45,986 nucleotides of DNA, from contig CABQAK010000012.1 in the NCBI GenBank assembly GCA_902462065.1, forward strand, positions 1-45,986. Reading direction: 5' to 3'. Position numbers and translations under genes: made by a program. Positions 1 through 8,526 of the stretch are shown here, piece by piece (position 1 is the first letter of the stretch; each line of letters starts with the position of its first letter). The notes beneath the pieces were generated by a model. It was not told the origin of the DNA, did not search any database, and was given only the letters and a program-made list of their open reading frames with translations. The stretch is from an uncultured Collinsella sp. (lineage in GTDB: Bacteria > Actinomycetota > Coriobacteriia > Coriobacteriales > Coriobacteriaceae).

Positions 1-1
1 C

Positions 2-1309
2 GGCGTGCCCGTCACCATCTTCGAGGCCCGCGACTCTCTCGGCGGCGTGGTCCGTCACGTCATCCCCGAGTTCCGTATCGCGAGCGACGATATCTCCCAC
101 GATGCCGAGCTCTGCCTGGCCTTTGGCGCCAAGGTGCAGCTCAACGCTCGCGTGGATTCCATCGACGAACTCAAGGCTCAAGGCTTTACTGACGTGGTCG
201 TGGCCACCGGTGCCTGGATGCCCGGCTCTGCGGGCTTGAGCGAGGGCGCCGAGCTCGATGTGCTGGAGTTCCTCGAGGCCGCCAAGAAGGGCGAGAAGCT
301 CGAGCTGGGCGAGGACGTCGTGGTCATTGGCGCCGGCAACACCGCCATGGACGCGGCCCGCGTGGCCAAGCGCCTGGCCGGCGTGAAGAACGTGCGCCTG
401 GTGTATCGCCGCACCAAGAAGCAGATGCCCGCCGACGAGGAAGAGCTCGATCTTGCTCTTGCCGACGGCGTTGAGTTCTGCGAGCTGCTGGCCCCCAAGG
501 CGCTTAACGGCGCCGTGCTGACCTGCGACGTTATGGAGCTTGGCGAGCCGGATGCAAGCGGCCGTCGCAGCCCCGTCGCCACGGGCGAGACCGTCGAGCT
601 TCCCGCCACCACGGTGATCTGCGCCGTGGGCGAGGGCATCGATGCCAGCCTGTACGATGCCGCGGGCGTCGAGCACGACCGTCGCGGCCGTCTTGCCGCC
701 ACCTCCACCGGCGTCGAGGGCGTTTGGGCTGCAGGTGACTGCCGTCGCGGTCCTGCTACCGTGGTCGAGGCTATTGCCGACGCCGCCGAGGTCGCCCGTG
801 CCATCGCCGGTGTGGACTTTAACAAGTACACCGACTGCAACGAGCAGGCCGGCCGCGAGGACACCTGCTACGAGCGCAAGGGGTCGCTGTGCCGCGACAA
901 GCGCAACTGCACCAAGACCCGCTGCCTGGGCTGCGGCTCGGTGTGCGAGGTCTGCTGCGACGTGTGCCCCAACCGCGCCAACGTGGCAATTAAGGTGCCG
1001 GGCCTGGCCAAGCATCAGGTCGTCCATGTCGACGGCATGTGCAACGAGTGCGGCAACTGCGCCGTGTTCTGCCCTTACCAGGAGGGTCGTCCCTACAAGG
1101 ACAAGCTCACCCTGTTCTGGAGCGAGGAGGACATGGAGAACTCCGAGAACGAGGGCTTCCTGGCCGTGGACGAGGACCACTTTAAGGTTCGCGTCGCCGG
1201 CACGGTCCGCACCGTCTCGGTCGATGCCGTCAACACCGGTCTTCCCGAGGCCGTCCGCCTGACCATCAGGGCTGTGCGCGACAACTATTCGTACCTTCTT
1301 AAGAAATAG
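2..1309 (+). CDS. ygfK: YgfK-type iron-sulfur flavoprotein oxidoreductase, 3' part
   Basis: This is the C-terminal part of a protein cut by the window edge; the reading frame is open from base 2, so the GTG at 5 is not a real start. About 435 residues are visible, whereas YgfK proteins are roughly 1000 residues. The visible part starts inside a dinucleotide-binding fold (FEARDSLGGVV), has a second NAD(P)H-binding motif (GAGNTAMDAARVA, visible residues 110-122), and ends in a cysteine-rich ferredoxin-like domain with CLGCGSVCEVCCDVCP and CNECGNCAVFCP. YgfK belongs to the anaerobic purine/uric-acid degradation set and was earlier called a putative selenate reductase subunit. Its likely role is electron transfer between pyridine nucleotide, the ferredoxin just downstream (11 bp gap) and the molybdenum hydroxylase after that. 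Function is inferred from family and context. Confidence 0.9.
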   Translation, partial: GVPVTIFEARDSLGGVVRHVIPEFRIASDDISHDAELCLAFGAKVQLNARVDSIDELKAQGFTDVVVATGAWMPGSAGLSEGAELDVLEFLEAAKKGEKLELGEDVVVIGAGNTAMDAARVAKRLAGVKNVRLVYRRTKKQMPADEEELDLALADGVEFCELLAPKALNGAVLTCDVMELGEPDASGRRSPVATGETVELPATTVICAVGEGIDASLYDAAGVEHDRRGRLAATSTGVEGVWAAGDCRRGPATVVEAIADAAEVARAIAGVDFNKYTDCNEQAGREDTCYERKGSLCRDKRNCTKTRCLGCGSVCEVCCDVCPNRANVAIKVPGLAKHQVVHVDGMCNECGNCAVFCPYQEGRPYKDKLTLFWSEEDMENSENEGFLAVDEDHFKVRVAGTVRTVSVDAVNTGLPEAVRLTIRAVRDNYSYLLKK

Positions 1310-1320
1310 GCGAGTCTCTT

Positions 1321-1800
1321 ATGGCCAAATCCATTCAACATAACGTGGCCTACGTTGCCTGCGGAAGCGGTTGCGCCTCCGCAGGCGGCGACGCCCGCTG
1401 CAGCGAAGGCTGCATTGGCTGTGGCGCCTGTGTCACGGCCTGCCCCCACGGCGCTATTGCGCTGGTCGATGGCATCGCCCGCGTGGATCGCTCCAAGTGC
1501 ACGGGCTGTGGCCTGTGCGGTATGGCGTGCCCGCAGCGCGTGATTGCCTTCGTTCCCGGCTACCAGAACATTCTGGTGCGCTGCAACAACACAGATAAGG
1601 GCGCCATCGCTCGCAAGATCTGCGACACGAGCTGCATCGGTTGCGGCATGTGCGCTAAAAAGTGCCCTGCCGGCGCTATCCGCATCGAGGACAACTGCGC
1701 CCATATCGACGGCGTGGACTGCCTGTCGTGCGGCATGTGCGCCGTCGTCTGCCCGCATGGCGCCATCCACGACCGCACCGGCATCGCCGCCGGCGTGTAG
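1321..1800 (+). CDS. Ferredoxin with four [4Fe-4S] motifs (RnfB-C-terminal/YgfS-like)
   Basis: A soluble 159-residue polyferredoxin. Four CxxCxxCxxxCP motifs are visible: C31-C41, C60-C70, C105-C115 and C134-C144, with additional cysteines at 14, 18, 27, 88, 101 and 126. The motif arrangement resembles the C-terminal part of RnfB and the YgfS/HycB-like electron carriers. No signal peptide or membrane segment is seen, so it should act in the cytoplasm. It sits between ygfK and the FAD-less molybdenum hydroxylase with gaps of 11 and 12 bp, which indicates cotranscription and suggests that it shuttles electrons between those two enzymes. The electron partner is inferred from position only. Confidence 0.88.
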   Translation: MAKSIQHNVAYVACGSGCASAGGDARCSEGCIGCGACVTACPHGAIALVDGIARVDRSKCTGCGLCGMACPQRVIAFVPGYQNILVRCNNTDKGAIARKICDTSCIGCGMCAKKCPAGAIRIEDNCAHIDGVDCLSCGMCAVVCPHGAIHDRTGIAAGV

Positions 1801-1812
1801 AAGGGAATCACC

Positions 1813-4590
1813 ATGGCACAGGAATTCACTTTTACCGTTAACGGCGTCGAGCGCACGATGACGGAGAATAAACCGCTGCTGCGCTACCTGCGCGACGACC
1901 TGCATATCCATTCCGCCAAGGACGGCTGCTCCGAAGGTGCTTGCGGTACCTGCACCATCCATGTGGACGGTGCGGCCGTCAAGGCGTGCGTGCTGACCAC
2001 TGCTCTTGCTGCCGGTCGCAACATCGTAACCGTCGAGGGCCTGCCCGAGGACGTGCGCGAGGCCTTTGTGTACGCCTTTGGCGCCGTGGGCGCCGTGCAG
2101 TGCGGTTTTTGCATTCCCGGCATGGTCATGGCGGGCGCAGCGCTCATCGCCGAGGACCCCGAGCCCACCGAGGAGCAGATTAAGTACGCCATTCGCGGTA
2201 ACGTCTGCCGCTGCACCGGCTACAAAAAGATTATCGAGGGCATCTCGCTGGCCGCTGCGGTGCTCCGCGGCGAAAAGCAGATCGATGAGGACCTGGAGCG
2301 CGGCGATGACTACGGCGTGGGCAAGCGCGCCTTCCGTATCGACGTGCGCAAGAAGGTGCTCGGCGAGGGCAAGTATCCCGACGACATCGACGAGCTCGAT
2401 CAGCCGGGCCTGACCTATGCCAGCGCCGTGCGCTCCAAGTATCCGCGCGCCCGCGTGCTCTCCATCGACACCTCCAAGGCCGAGGCCCTGCCCGGTGTGG
2501 TGGGCATCCTGCGCGCCGAGGACGTGCCGGTCAACCAGGTCGGCCACCTTATCCAGGACTGGGACGTCATGATCGCCCAGGGCGATATCACCCGCTGCGT
2601 GGGTGACGCCATCGTGCTGGTGGTTGCCGAGGACGAGGCGACGCTCGAGAAGGCCAAGAAGCTCGTAAAGATTGACTACGAGCCGCTGGAGCCCGTGCGC
2701 AACATTGTCGAGGCCAAGGCTGCCGACGCCCCGCGCCTGCACGACAGCTTCTTTGCCTTTGGCAACACGGTGGAGCTCAAGGACAACGTGTGCCAGAGCC
2801 GTCACGTGACGCGCGGCGACGCCGCCAAGGCGCTGGCAGAAAGCGCGTTTACCGTGACGCAGCGCTTTACCACGCCCTTTACCGAGCATGCCTTCTTGGA
2901 GCCCGAGTGCGCCGTCGCCTTCCCGTACAAGAACGGCGTCAAGGTGCAGTCGACCGACCAGGGTGCCTACGACACGCGCAAAGAGTGTGCCCACATGTTT
3001 GGCTGGGACAACGAGCCCGAGCGCGTGGTCGTCGAGACCATGCTTGTGGGCGGCGGCTTTGGCGGCAAGGAGGACGTGTCCATCCAGCACCTGGCCGCGC
3101 TCGCCGCATATAAGTTCCAGCGTCCCGTGAAGTGCAAACTCACGCGCGCCGAGTCGCTCGCGTTCCATCCCAAGCGCCACGCCATGGACGGCACCTTTAC
3201 GCTGGGCTGCGACGCCGAGGGCAACTTTACCGGTCTGGACTGCGAGATCAACTTTGACACCGGCGCCTACGCGTCGCTGTGCGGCCCGGTGCTCGAGCGT
3301 GCCTGCACGCATGCCGTCGGCCCCTACAAGTACCAGAACACCGACATTCGCGGCTTTGGCTACTACACCAACAACCCGCCCGCCGGCGCGTACCGCGGCT
3401 TTGGCGTTTGCCAGTCCGAGTTTGCGCTCGAGAGCCTGATCGACCTGCTGGCAGAGAAGGTCGGCCTGGATCCGTGGGAGATTCGTTACCGAAACGCTAT
3501 CGAGCCGGGCGAGGTTTTGCCCAACGGCCAAATTGCCGATTGCTCCACGGCGCTGAAGGAGACGCTGCTCGAGGTCAAGGATGCCTACTATGCGCATCCC
3601 GGACACGCCGGCATTGCCTGCGCCATGAAGAACGCCGGCGTGGGCGTGGGCCTGCCCGATGCCGGCCGCTGCAAGATTCGCATCGAGGACGGCGTGGCCG
3701 TGGTCTATGCCGCCACGTCCGACATCGGCCAGGGCTGCAACACCGTCTTTTTGCAGGACGTTGCCGAGGCATGCGGTCTGCCGCTTCGCTGCATTGCCAA
3801 CGGCGAGTGCTCCACCGAGAACGCTCCCGACTCCGGCACCACGTCTGGCTCGCGTCAGACGGTCGTGACCGGCGAGGCCGTGCGCGGTGCCGCCTTCCTG
3901 CTGCGCGATGCCATGCTTGACATCGAGGCCGGCAAGTCTGCGCCCGCCGCTCCCGTGAATGCGCATGGCGACGGCGTCAAGATCGAGTACGACGACGGTC
4001 GCGCCTATCAGCTGCACACGCAGGAGCTCGTCGCCGGCCAGGGTATGCATCCTCAGGATCCCGCGGCCGCCATCAAGGCGCTCGAGGGATGCGAGTTTGG
4101 CTACGTGTACCTGGAGCCGACCGACAAGCTGGGCGCCGACGTTCCCAACCCCAAGAGCCATATCTGCTACGGCTTTGCCACGCATGTGGTTATTCTGGAT
4201 GACGATGGCCGCGTGAGCGAGGTCTATGCCGCGCACGATTCCGGCAAGGTGGTCAACCCCATCTCCATCCAGGGCCAGATCGAAGGCGGCGTGCTCATGG
4301 GCATGGGCTACGCACTTACCGAGGACTGGCCGCTCAAGGACTGCGTACCCCAGGCAAGGTACGGTACGCTCGGGCTGTTCCGTGCGCCCGAGATTCCGGA
4401 TATCCATGCTATCTACGTGGAGAAGGATGAGCTATTGCCCGTGGCATACGGCGGCAAGGGCATCGGCGAGATCGCAACGATCCCCACGGCGCCCGCCGTA
4501 CAGAACGCCTACCGCGCGTTTGACGGCAAGCTGCGTCCAGATCTGCCCATGGTGGATACGCCGTACAGCCGCGTTCGCAACCGCGGGTAG
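1813..4590 (+). CDS. xdhD: XdhD-type molybdenum hydroxylase ([2Fe-2S] + molybdopterin fusion, no FAD domain)
   Basis: A fusion of the small iron-sulfur subunit and the large molybdopterin subunit of the xanthine dehydrogenase family, 925 residues, close to the size of E. coli XdhD. Residues 1-160 carry two [2Fe-2S] sites: C39, C44, C47, C59 and C97, C100, C132, C134. The molybdopterin part follows from about residue 185, with the binding loop VGGGFGGKED and, near the C-terminus, GGKGIGEIATIP, which holds the glutamate expected to be the catalytic base. The FAD-binding subunit of classical xanthine dehydrogenase is absent. In uric-acid degraders such enzymes interconvert purines (xanthine, hypoxanthine, urate). 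Start ATG follows the AAGGGA of aagggaatcacc. Substrate is inferred from the cluster. Confidence 0.92.
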   Translation: MAQEFTFTVNGVERTMTENKPLLRYLRDDLHIHSAKDGCSEGACGTCTIHVDGAAVKACVLTTALAAGRNIVTVEGLPEDVREAFVYAFGAVGAVQCGFCIPGMVMAGAALIAEDPEPTEEQIKYAIRGNVCRCTGYKKIIEGISLAAAVLRGEKQIDEDLERGDDYGVGKRAFRIDVRKKVLGEGKYPDDIDELDQPGLTYASAVRSKYPRARVLSIDTSKAEALPGVVGILRAEDVPVNQVGHLIQDWDVMIAQGDITRCVGDAIVLVVAEDEATLEKAKKLVKIDYEPLEPVRNIVEAKAADAPRLHDSFFAFGNTVELKDNVCQSRHVTRGDAAKALAESAFTVTQRFTTPFTEHAFLEPECAVAFPYKNGVKVQSTDQGAYDTRKECAHMFGWDNEPERVVVETMLVGGGFGGKEDVSIQHLAALAAYKFQRPVKCKLTRAESLAFHPKRHAMDGTFTLGCDAEGNFTGLDCEINFDTGAYASLCGPVLERACTHAVGPYKYQNTDIRGFGYYTNNPPAGAYRGFGVCQSEFALESLIDLLAEKVGLDPWEIRYRNAIEPGEVLPNGQIADCSTALKETLLEVKDAYYAHPGHAGIACAMKNAGVGVGLPDAGRCKIRIEDGVAVVYAATSDIGQGCNTVFLQDVAEACGLPLRCIANGECSTENAPDSGTTSGSRQTVVTGEAVRGAAFLLRDAMLDIEAGKSAPAAPVNAHGDGVKIEYDDGRAYQLHTQELVAGQGMHPQDPAAAIKALEGCEFGYVYLEPTDKLGADVPNPKSHICYGFATHVVILDDDGRVSEVYAAHDSGKVVNPISIQGQIEGGVLMGMGYALTEDWPLKDCVPQARYGTLGLFRAPEIPDIHAIYVEKDELLPVAYGGKGIGEIATIPTAPAVQNAYRAFDGKLRPDLPMVDTPYSRVRNRG

Positions 4591-4659
4591 GGTAGGGCGC
4601 GGACAGTCATTGCTGACGAGCTGTTCGCACTCAACCTTAACTGCATATGCTGCGCCTTT

Positions 4660-4695
4660 GGCCCCGGTTCCATCGCGAGTTGGGGCCTTTTGTTT
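4660..4695 (+). terminator. Rho-independent terminator after xdhD
   Basis: GGCCCC (4660-4665) pairs with GGGGCC (4682-4687); the intervening bases extend the stem through G-T pairs around a small loop, and TTTTGTTT follows. It lies 70 bp after the xdhD stop and would end the ygfK-ferredoxin-xdhD transcript. Confidence 0.65.
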
Positions 4696-4770
4696 GGAGC
4701 GGAGGCCGCGTCTCGAAACGGGTCGTGCTTTCCTTTTGAGCCTCGGGACTGCGGACGATTTCTTGGACCG

Positions 4771-5049
4771 TTACGCGGCCCTTCCCAGTGCGGCGCGGAA
4801 CTCGGCCGGCGTGCGGCCGCCGAGCGCATCGCTGCGCCTCTCCGTATTGTATCGGCCGATCCAGCCCCCGAGCTCCTCGATGAAGCGGGCGGGGGTCCAG
4901 CCCGACCAGTCCCTGCCGTGCCAGAACTCCCTCTTGAGCAGGCCGAAGAAGCCCTCCATCGCCGCGTTGTCCGGGCTGCAGCCCTTGGCGGACATGCTCC
5001 TGGCGAGGCCGTGCCCCTCGCAGATCGAGATCCGTCCGGGCCAGCGGTA
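4771..5049 (-). pseudogene. IS3-family (IS150-like) transposase OrfB remnant, C-terminal end
   Basis: On the minus strand the last ~92 codons of an IS3-family OrfB integrase core are readable. The segment includes SMSAKGCSPDNAAMEGFFG and ends with the typical ELGGWIGRYNTERRSDALGG and TPAEFRAALG. Counting upstream of the first in-frame ATG (4993-4995), the frame continues as RISICEGHGLARS, so the homology reaches about 5049. There it stops abruptly at the first copy of an 11-bp repeat array. The catalytic DDE N-terminal part, OrfA and the upstream terminal repeat are missing, so this is a dead fragment. The minus strand just past its stop (GGTCCAAGAAATCGTCCGCA, 4770-4751) could be the right terminal repeat of the element; this is not verified. 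Confidence 0.82.
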
Positions 5050-5126
5050 CGGAAAAGTGTCGAAATAGGCACCTTAAAACTTCGGAAAAGTGTCAAATTC
5101 GATAGGAAAAATATCCGGAAAAGTGT
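5050..5126. repeat. Three CGGAAAAGTGT repeats with exact 33-bp period
   Basis: CGGAAAAGTGT occurs at 5050-5060, 5083-5093 and 5116-5126, each start 33 bases after the last, with unrelated AT-rich spacers. Regular arrays of this kind are found at the ends of some insertion sequences (for example IS21-family ends) as transposase-binding sites. The array abuts the broken end of the IS3-family OrfB fragment. I read it as the terminus of a second, otherwise lost, element that inserted into the first; its family is a guess. Confidence 0.6.
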
Positions 5127-5196
5127 GGATGGATGACAAAACAGCACTTAGAAGCCGGTGCTGGATGCGGAATCCTGCGGCCGCCTTCAGCCCTCG

Positions 5197-6183
5197 CTAC
5201 TCGTCGTCCCCGTCGTTGGGGTCGCCCTTGAGGGTGTTGATGTCCAGGTACTGGTTATCGTCCTCTTTTTGCTGGGTTTCCGACTCCGCTTGGGTGGGGC
5301 CGCGGAACAGCTGGAATCCCTCAAACGCAATGACGCCGAGCAGGGCAATGATAATGGCGATAAAGGCAACCTTGACTGCCTGCGGAAATTCCGAGAAACG
5401 CAGTGCCTTTTCCTCGGCGTAATAATCGGCGAAGCGCTCTTCGCCCGTGCTTTTGGTATACGCCGGCGCGGACGCGACCTCCGGGTCATATTCCGGTGCA
5501 GGCGTGGCAGTGTACGGATCGTTGGGATAATCGCTCGATGCGGTGCCATAATCCTCGGTCTCGATGCGACCGGTGCCAGCATAGTCATCGGAATAATCGG
5601 AATATGCCGCACCGCCCTCATAGTCCGCGGCGCTCGTGTTGGCGGCAAAAAGCGGGTTAACTGGAACGTCGAGCGCCGACATGTCGGTAGAGGTCTCATC
5701 CAGATCGGCTGCAGCCCAGGAATCGTAGGCAACCTGACGGGCAACGGGCTCATCGAGGCTTGTGACCGGAGGCTTGCGTGCCGCAGGAACGGGCAACTGC
5801 TGGGCGCTGTACATAACGGTGCTGTCGGCCGATTTGCCCTGCGTCGCTGCAGCGAGAAATGCCGCCGTCTCGGATGGGTCGCTTGCGGGGCGGGGAGCGG
5901 GCGTGGGCGCCGAAGTGGGTGCGGGCGTAGGCGCGGGCGTCGAAACGGGCGACTGCGCAGGAGTCGGCGCAGATGCGGGCTTAGGCGCAAGTGCGGGATT
6001 GGGGTTTGACGGGCGAGCCCCGCCGCCCATGAGTTCGTCGGCGGTCCACGGGCGATCATCCATCACGTCGTCAAGGCTCAGCGAAAACAGGTCGTCTTCA
6101 CCCTCATCGAACATGCGGTGCACATGTCCACCAATTGCCGGAATCAATCCGCGACCGGTGCATGATGCCTTGCTCAACGCCAT
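5197..6183 (-). CDS. Proline-rich single-pass membrane protein of unknown function
   Basis: Not recognised. The predicted protein has 328 residues from the ATG at 6183, chosen because AAAGGA precedes it at 9 bases; a longer reading from 6279 adds 32 unlikely residues. Residues about 56-100 are a low-complexity Pro/Ala/Thr region (repeated PAPTPAPT), residues about 180-250 are acidic and rich in Tyr, Asp and Ser, and a single hydrophobic segment (VKVAFIAIIIALLGVIAFEG, residues ~270-293) lies near the C-terminus, followed by a 35-residue acidic tail. There is no N-terminal signal peptide, so the long N-terminal part is probably cytoplasmic. It lies between the IS remnant and the regulator gene, on the same strand as the latter, and has no obvious link to purine metabolism. 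Confidence 0.75.
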   Translation of the reverse strand: MALSKASCTGRGLIPAIGGHVHRMFDEGEDDLFSLSLDDVMDDRPWTADELMGGGARPSNPNPALAPKPASAPTPAQSPVSTPAPTPAPTSAPTPAPRPASDPSETAAFLAAATQGKSADSTVMYSAQQLPVPAARKPPVTSLDEPVARQVAYDSWAAADLDETSTDMSALDVPVNPLFAANTSAADYEGGAAYSDYSDDYAGTGRIETEDYGTASSDYPNDPYTATPAPEYDPEVASAPAYTKSTGEERFADYYAEEKALRFSEFPQAVKVAFIAIIIALLGVIAFEGFQLFRGPTQAESETQQKEDDNQYLDINTLKGDPNDGDDE

Positions 6184-6306
6184 TCTGTTCCATCCTTTCG
6201 AAATACTAATGACATCGATTATATGGAACTTCCCAAGCGGCTCGGTCTTGGATTCGTGCTTTCCAGAACTCGCGCCCAAAAGGGGAGGGGCAATCCAGGC
6301 GAGTGC

Positions 6307-6960
6307 CTACTTGTCGCCGGCCGCCGCCTTGGCCTCATTGAGGTAGCTATAGAAGCTGTACTTGGAGATGCCAAAGAACTCGCAGGCGCGCTCGCTCGAC
6401 TTGGAAATGAGGAAGGCGCCGCGACGGTCGAGGTAGCCAATGGCACGAATGCGCTCGTCTTTGGTCATGAGCGCCGCGGGCTTGCCCACAAACTGCTCGC
6501 ACTCGTGCAGCAGGTCCTCGAGCAGGTCGCCGATGTTCTTGGTAATGGGCTCGGGCTCGGTATAGCCCGTGCCGCCGGTGCCGGTAAAGGCGTCGAGCGA
6601 ACGCTCAAAAGCCTTCATAAGCGTAATGTCAAAGTTGATGCCCAAAATGCCGACGGGCTTGCCCTCGTCGTTGCGGATAAAGATCGTCGACGATTTGAGC
6701 AGCTTGCCGTCGGTGGTTTTAGTGAGGTACGGCTCGCGGTCGTGTACATCGGTGGCGCCCTCGTGCATGGACTCAAACACGATATGGCTGGGGCCGTCAC
6801 CCAGTTTGCGCCCGCTGACGTGGCCGTTTTCGATCACTACGATGGAGTGGTCTACGTCCTCGGTCTCCAGATCGTGGACGACGACTTCGCAGTTGGGGCC
6901 AAATTGGAGCGCCAGGCCGTGTGCGAGGCGCTTGTAAAACTCAATCTGTGCGGGGGTCAT
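6307..6960 (-). CDS. YheO/DauR-family transcriptional regulator (PAS-like + HTH)
   Basis: A 217-residue regulator with the two-part layout of the YheO/DauR family. The N-terminal PAS-like domain (~1-115) includes CEVVVHDLET, IRNDEGKPVGILGINFD and other family signatures. The C-terminal HTH (~165-212) reads ERIRAIGYLDRRGAFLISK then ACEFFGISKYSFYSYL, the family's helix-turn-helix pattern. DauR-type proteins control amino-acid or imino-acid catabolism in response to small ligands. This gene is transcribed away from ygeX across a 277-bp spacer that contains a strong inverted repeat, so it is the natural candidate for a local regulator of ygeX-ygeY-ygeW. The ligand is unknown; a diaminopropionate-like or purine intermediate would fit the context. 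Confidence 0.88.
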   Translation of the reverse strand: MTPAQIEFYKRLAHGLALQFGPNCEVVVHDLETEDVDHSIVVIENGHVSGRKLGDGPSHIVFESMHEGATDVHDREPYLTKTTDGKLLKSSTIFIRNDEGKPVGILGINFDITLMKAFERSLDAFTGTGGTGYTEPEPITKNIGDLLEDLLHECEQFVGKPAALMTKDERIRAIGYLDRRGAFLISKSSERACEFFGISKYSFYSYLNEAKAAAGDK

Positions 6961-7100
6961 GGGTACCTTCCTAAAAATTAGTTTGGGCTCACTGTGCCAT
7001 AAACCACACCTGTTCGCAAATAACGAAAGCGTCGCTGCGTCGTGTGACCGTTCGGCGGCGAAAAAGTACCGATTACGGCAACAAACAATTCGTTAGGTAT

Positions 7101-7149
7101 GCCAATCAAAAAGTGTGATAGAACATTACTAACAAACTTTTTGTTTGGC
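7101..7149. promoter_or_regulatory. Inverted repeat (13-bp arms) in the regulator/ygeX divergent spacer
   Basis: GCCAATCAAAAAG (7101-7113) and CTTTTTGTTTGGC (7137-7149) are complementary at 12 of 13 positions around a 23-bp AT-rich centre; a smaller CAAAC-TTTTT-GTTTG palindrome lies in the right half. The element lies 88 bp before the ygeX start and 140 bp before the regulator start. It is a plausible operator for a dimeric regulator. The rest of the 277-bp spacer shows no gene; the ygeX ribosome-binding site is AAGGAG at 7224-7229. Confidence 0.55.
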
Positions 7150-7237
7150 ATCCACATAAAAGTTCAGCCGTGTGAATGGGATCGGGCTGAAACGCGTATG
7201 CGGGGGCCGGCAAGAGAGAACTTAAGGAGTTCACCGT

Positions 7238-8452
7238 ATGGCCGATAAGATCCAGTGGGCGAGCAACACGATGCCCAAGAGCGATGACAAGCACTTGGGA
7301 ATCATGAGCCTCGACCACGTGAAGAAGGCCCGCGCCTTCCACCAGTCGTTCCCCCAGTACACCGTCACTCCGCTTGCCCGCCTGGACGGCCAGGCCGCGC
7401 GTCTGGGCCTGTCCAACCTGTGCGTTAAGGACGAGAGCTATCGCTTTGGCCTCAACGCCTTTAAGGTCCTGGGCGGCTCGTTTGCCATGGCCAACTACAT
7501 TGCCGACGAGACCGGCAAGGACGTTGCCGACTGCACCTTCGATTACCTGACCTCCGATCAGCTGGCCGAGGACTTTGGCCAGGCTACCTTCTTTACCGCC
7601 ACCGACGGCAACCATGGCCGCGGCGTGGCATGGGCTGCCAACAAGCTGGGCCAGAAGGCTGTCGTGCACATGCCCAAGGGTTCCACCAAGCCCCGCTTCG
7701 ATAACATTGCCGCCGAGGGCGCCACGGTGACCATCGAAGAGGTCAACTACGACGAGTGCGTGCGCATGGCCGCCGCCGAGGCTGACGCCTGCGAGCGCGG
7801 CGTCATCGTTCAGGACACCGCCTGGGAGGGCTACGAGAAGATCCCGTCCTGGATCATGGAGGGTTACGGCACCATGGCTTCCGAGGCTGCCGAGCAGCTG
7901 CGCGAGATGGCCATCAACCGCCCGACGCACGTGTTTGTCCAGGCTGGCGTGGGTTCGCTCGCCGGCGCCGTGGTGGGCTACTTCACCAACCTGTATCCCG
8001 ATAACCCGCCCACCTTCGTCGTGGTTGAGTGCGCGCCTGCCGCCTGCCTGTACAAGGGCGCTGCCGCCGGCGACGGAGATCCGCGTATCGTGGACGGTGA
8101 CATGCCCTCCATCATGGCCGGCCTGTGCTGCGGCGAGCCCAACATCCTGGGCTGGGATATCCTGCGCAACCACACCACCGCCTTCGTGTCCTGCCCCGAC
8201 TGGGTCACCGCTCGCGGCATGCGCACCCTGGGCGCTCCCGAGAAGGGCGACCCGCGCGTCATCTCCGGCGAGTCCGGCGCTGTGACCACCGGCCTGGTCG
8301 AGACTCTCATGCTCGATCCCGAGTACGCCGAGCTCAAGGAGCTCATCGGCCTGGATAAGACGAGCTCCGTGCTCTGCTTCTCCACGGAAGGTGACACGGA
8401 CCCCGATCAGTACCGTCGCATCGTCTGGGAGGGCGAATATCCCACTTGCTAA
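7238..8452 (+). CDS. ygeX: Diaminopropionate ammonia-lyase (YgeX)
   Basis: A PLP-dependent fold-type II lyase of 404 residues that converts 2,3-diaminopropionate to pyruvate and two ammonia. The PLP lysine is K76 in ESYRFGLNAFKVLGG, a near-diagnostic YgeX motif. TDGNHGRGVAWAA (substrate and phosphate loop) and the glycine-rich AGVGSLAGAVVGY follow as in the family, and the length matches E. coli YgeX (~400 residues). AAGGAG precedes the ATG. It begins the ygeX-ygeY-ygeW run, which is conserved in gut bacteria that degrade uric acid anaerobically, where diaminopropionate is thought to arise from ring-opened purine carbons. Codon use is strongly biased (C-ending), like that of the ribosomal genes, which suggests high expression. 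Confidence 0.95.
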   Translation: MADKIQWASNTMPKSDDKHLGIMSLDHVKKARAFHQSFPQYTVTPLARLDGQAARLGLSNLCVKDESYRFGLNAFKVLGGSFAMANYIADETGKDVADCTFDYLTSDQLAEDFGQATFFTATDGNHGRGVAWAANKLGQKAVVHMPKGSTKPRFDNIAAEGATVTIEEVNYDECVRMAAAEADACERGVIVQDTAWEGYEKIPSWIMEGYGTMASEAAEQLREMAINRPTHVFVQAGVGSLAGAVVGYFTNLYPDNPPTFVVVECAPAACLYKGAAAGDGDPRIVDGDMPSIMAGLCCGEPNILGWDILRNHTTAFVSCPDWVTARGMRTLGAPEKGDPRVISGESGAVTTGLVETLMLDPEYAELKELIGLDKTSSVLCFSTEGDTDPDQYRRIVWEGEYPTC

Positions 8453-8526
8453 TCGTTGGGACGGAGTAAATAGGTATCGCTCCGCCACCTCACAGGTAGA
8501 TTCCTTCGTTTGAAAGGTTATGAACA

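Noticed and set aside
1285..4407. A 1040-residue open frame on the minus strand opposite xdhD
   Set aside because: It is an effect of GC-rich codon use in the genuine xdhD gene; the translation has no recognisable domain and low-complexity His/Ala/Gly composition.
5050..5126. Mini CRISPR array
   Set aside because: Repeats are only 11 bp, there are three, and no cas gene is near.
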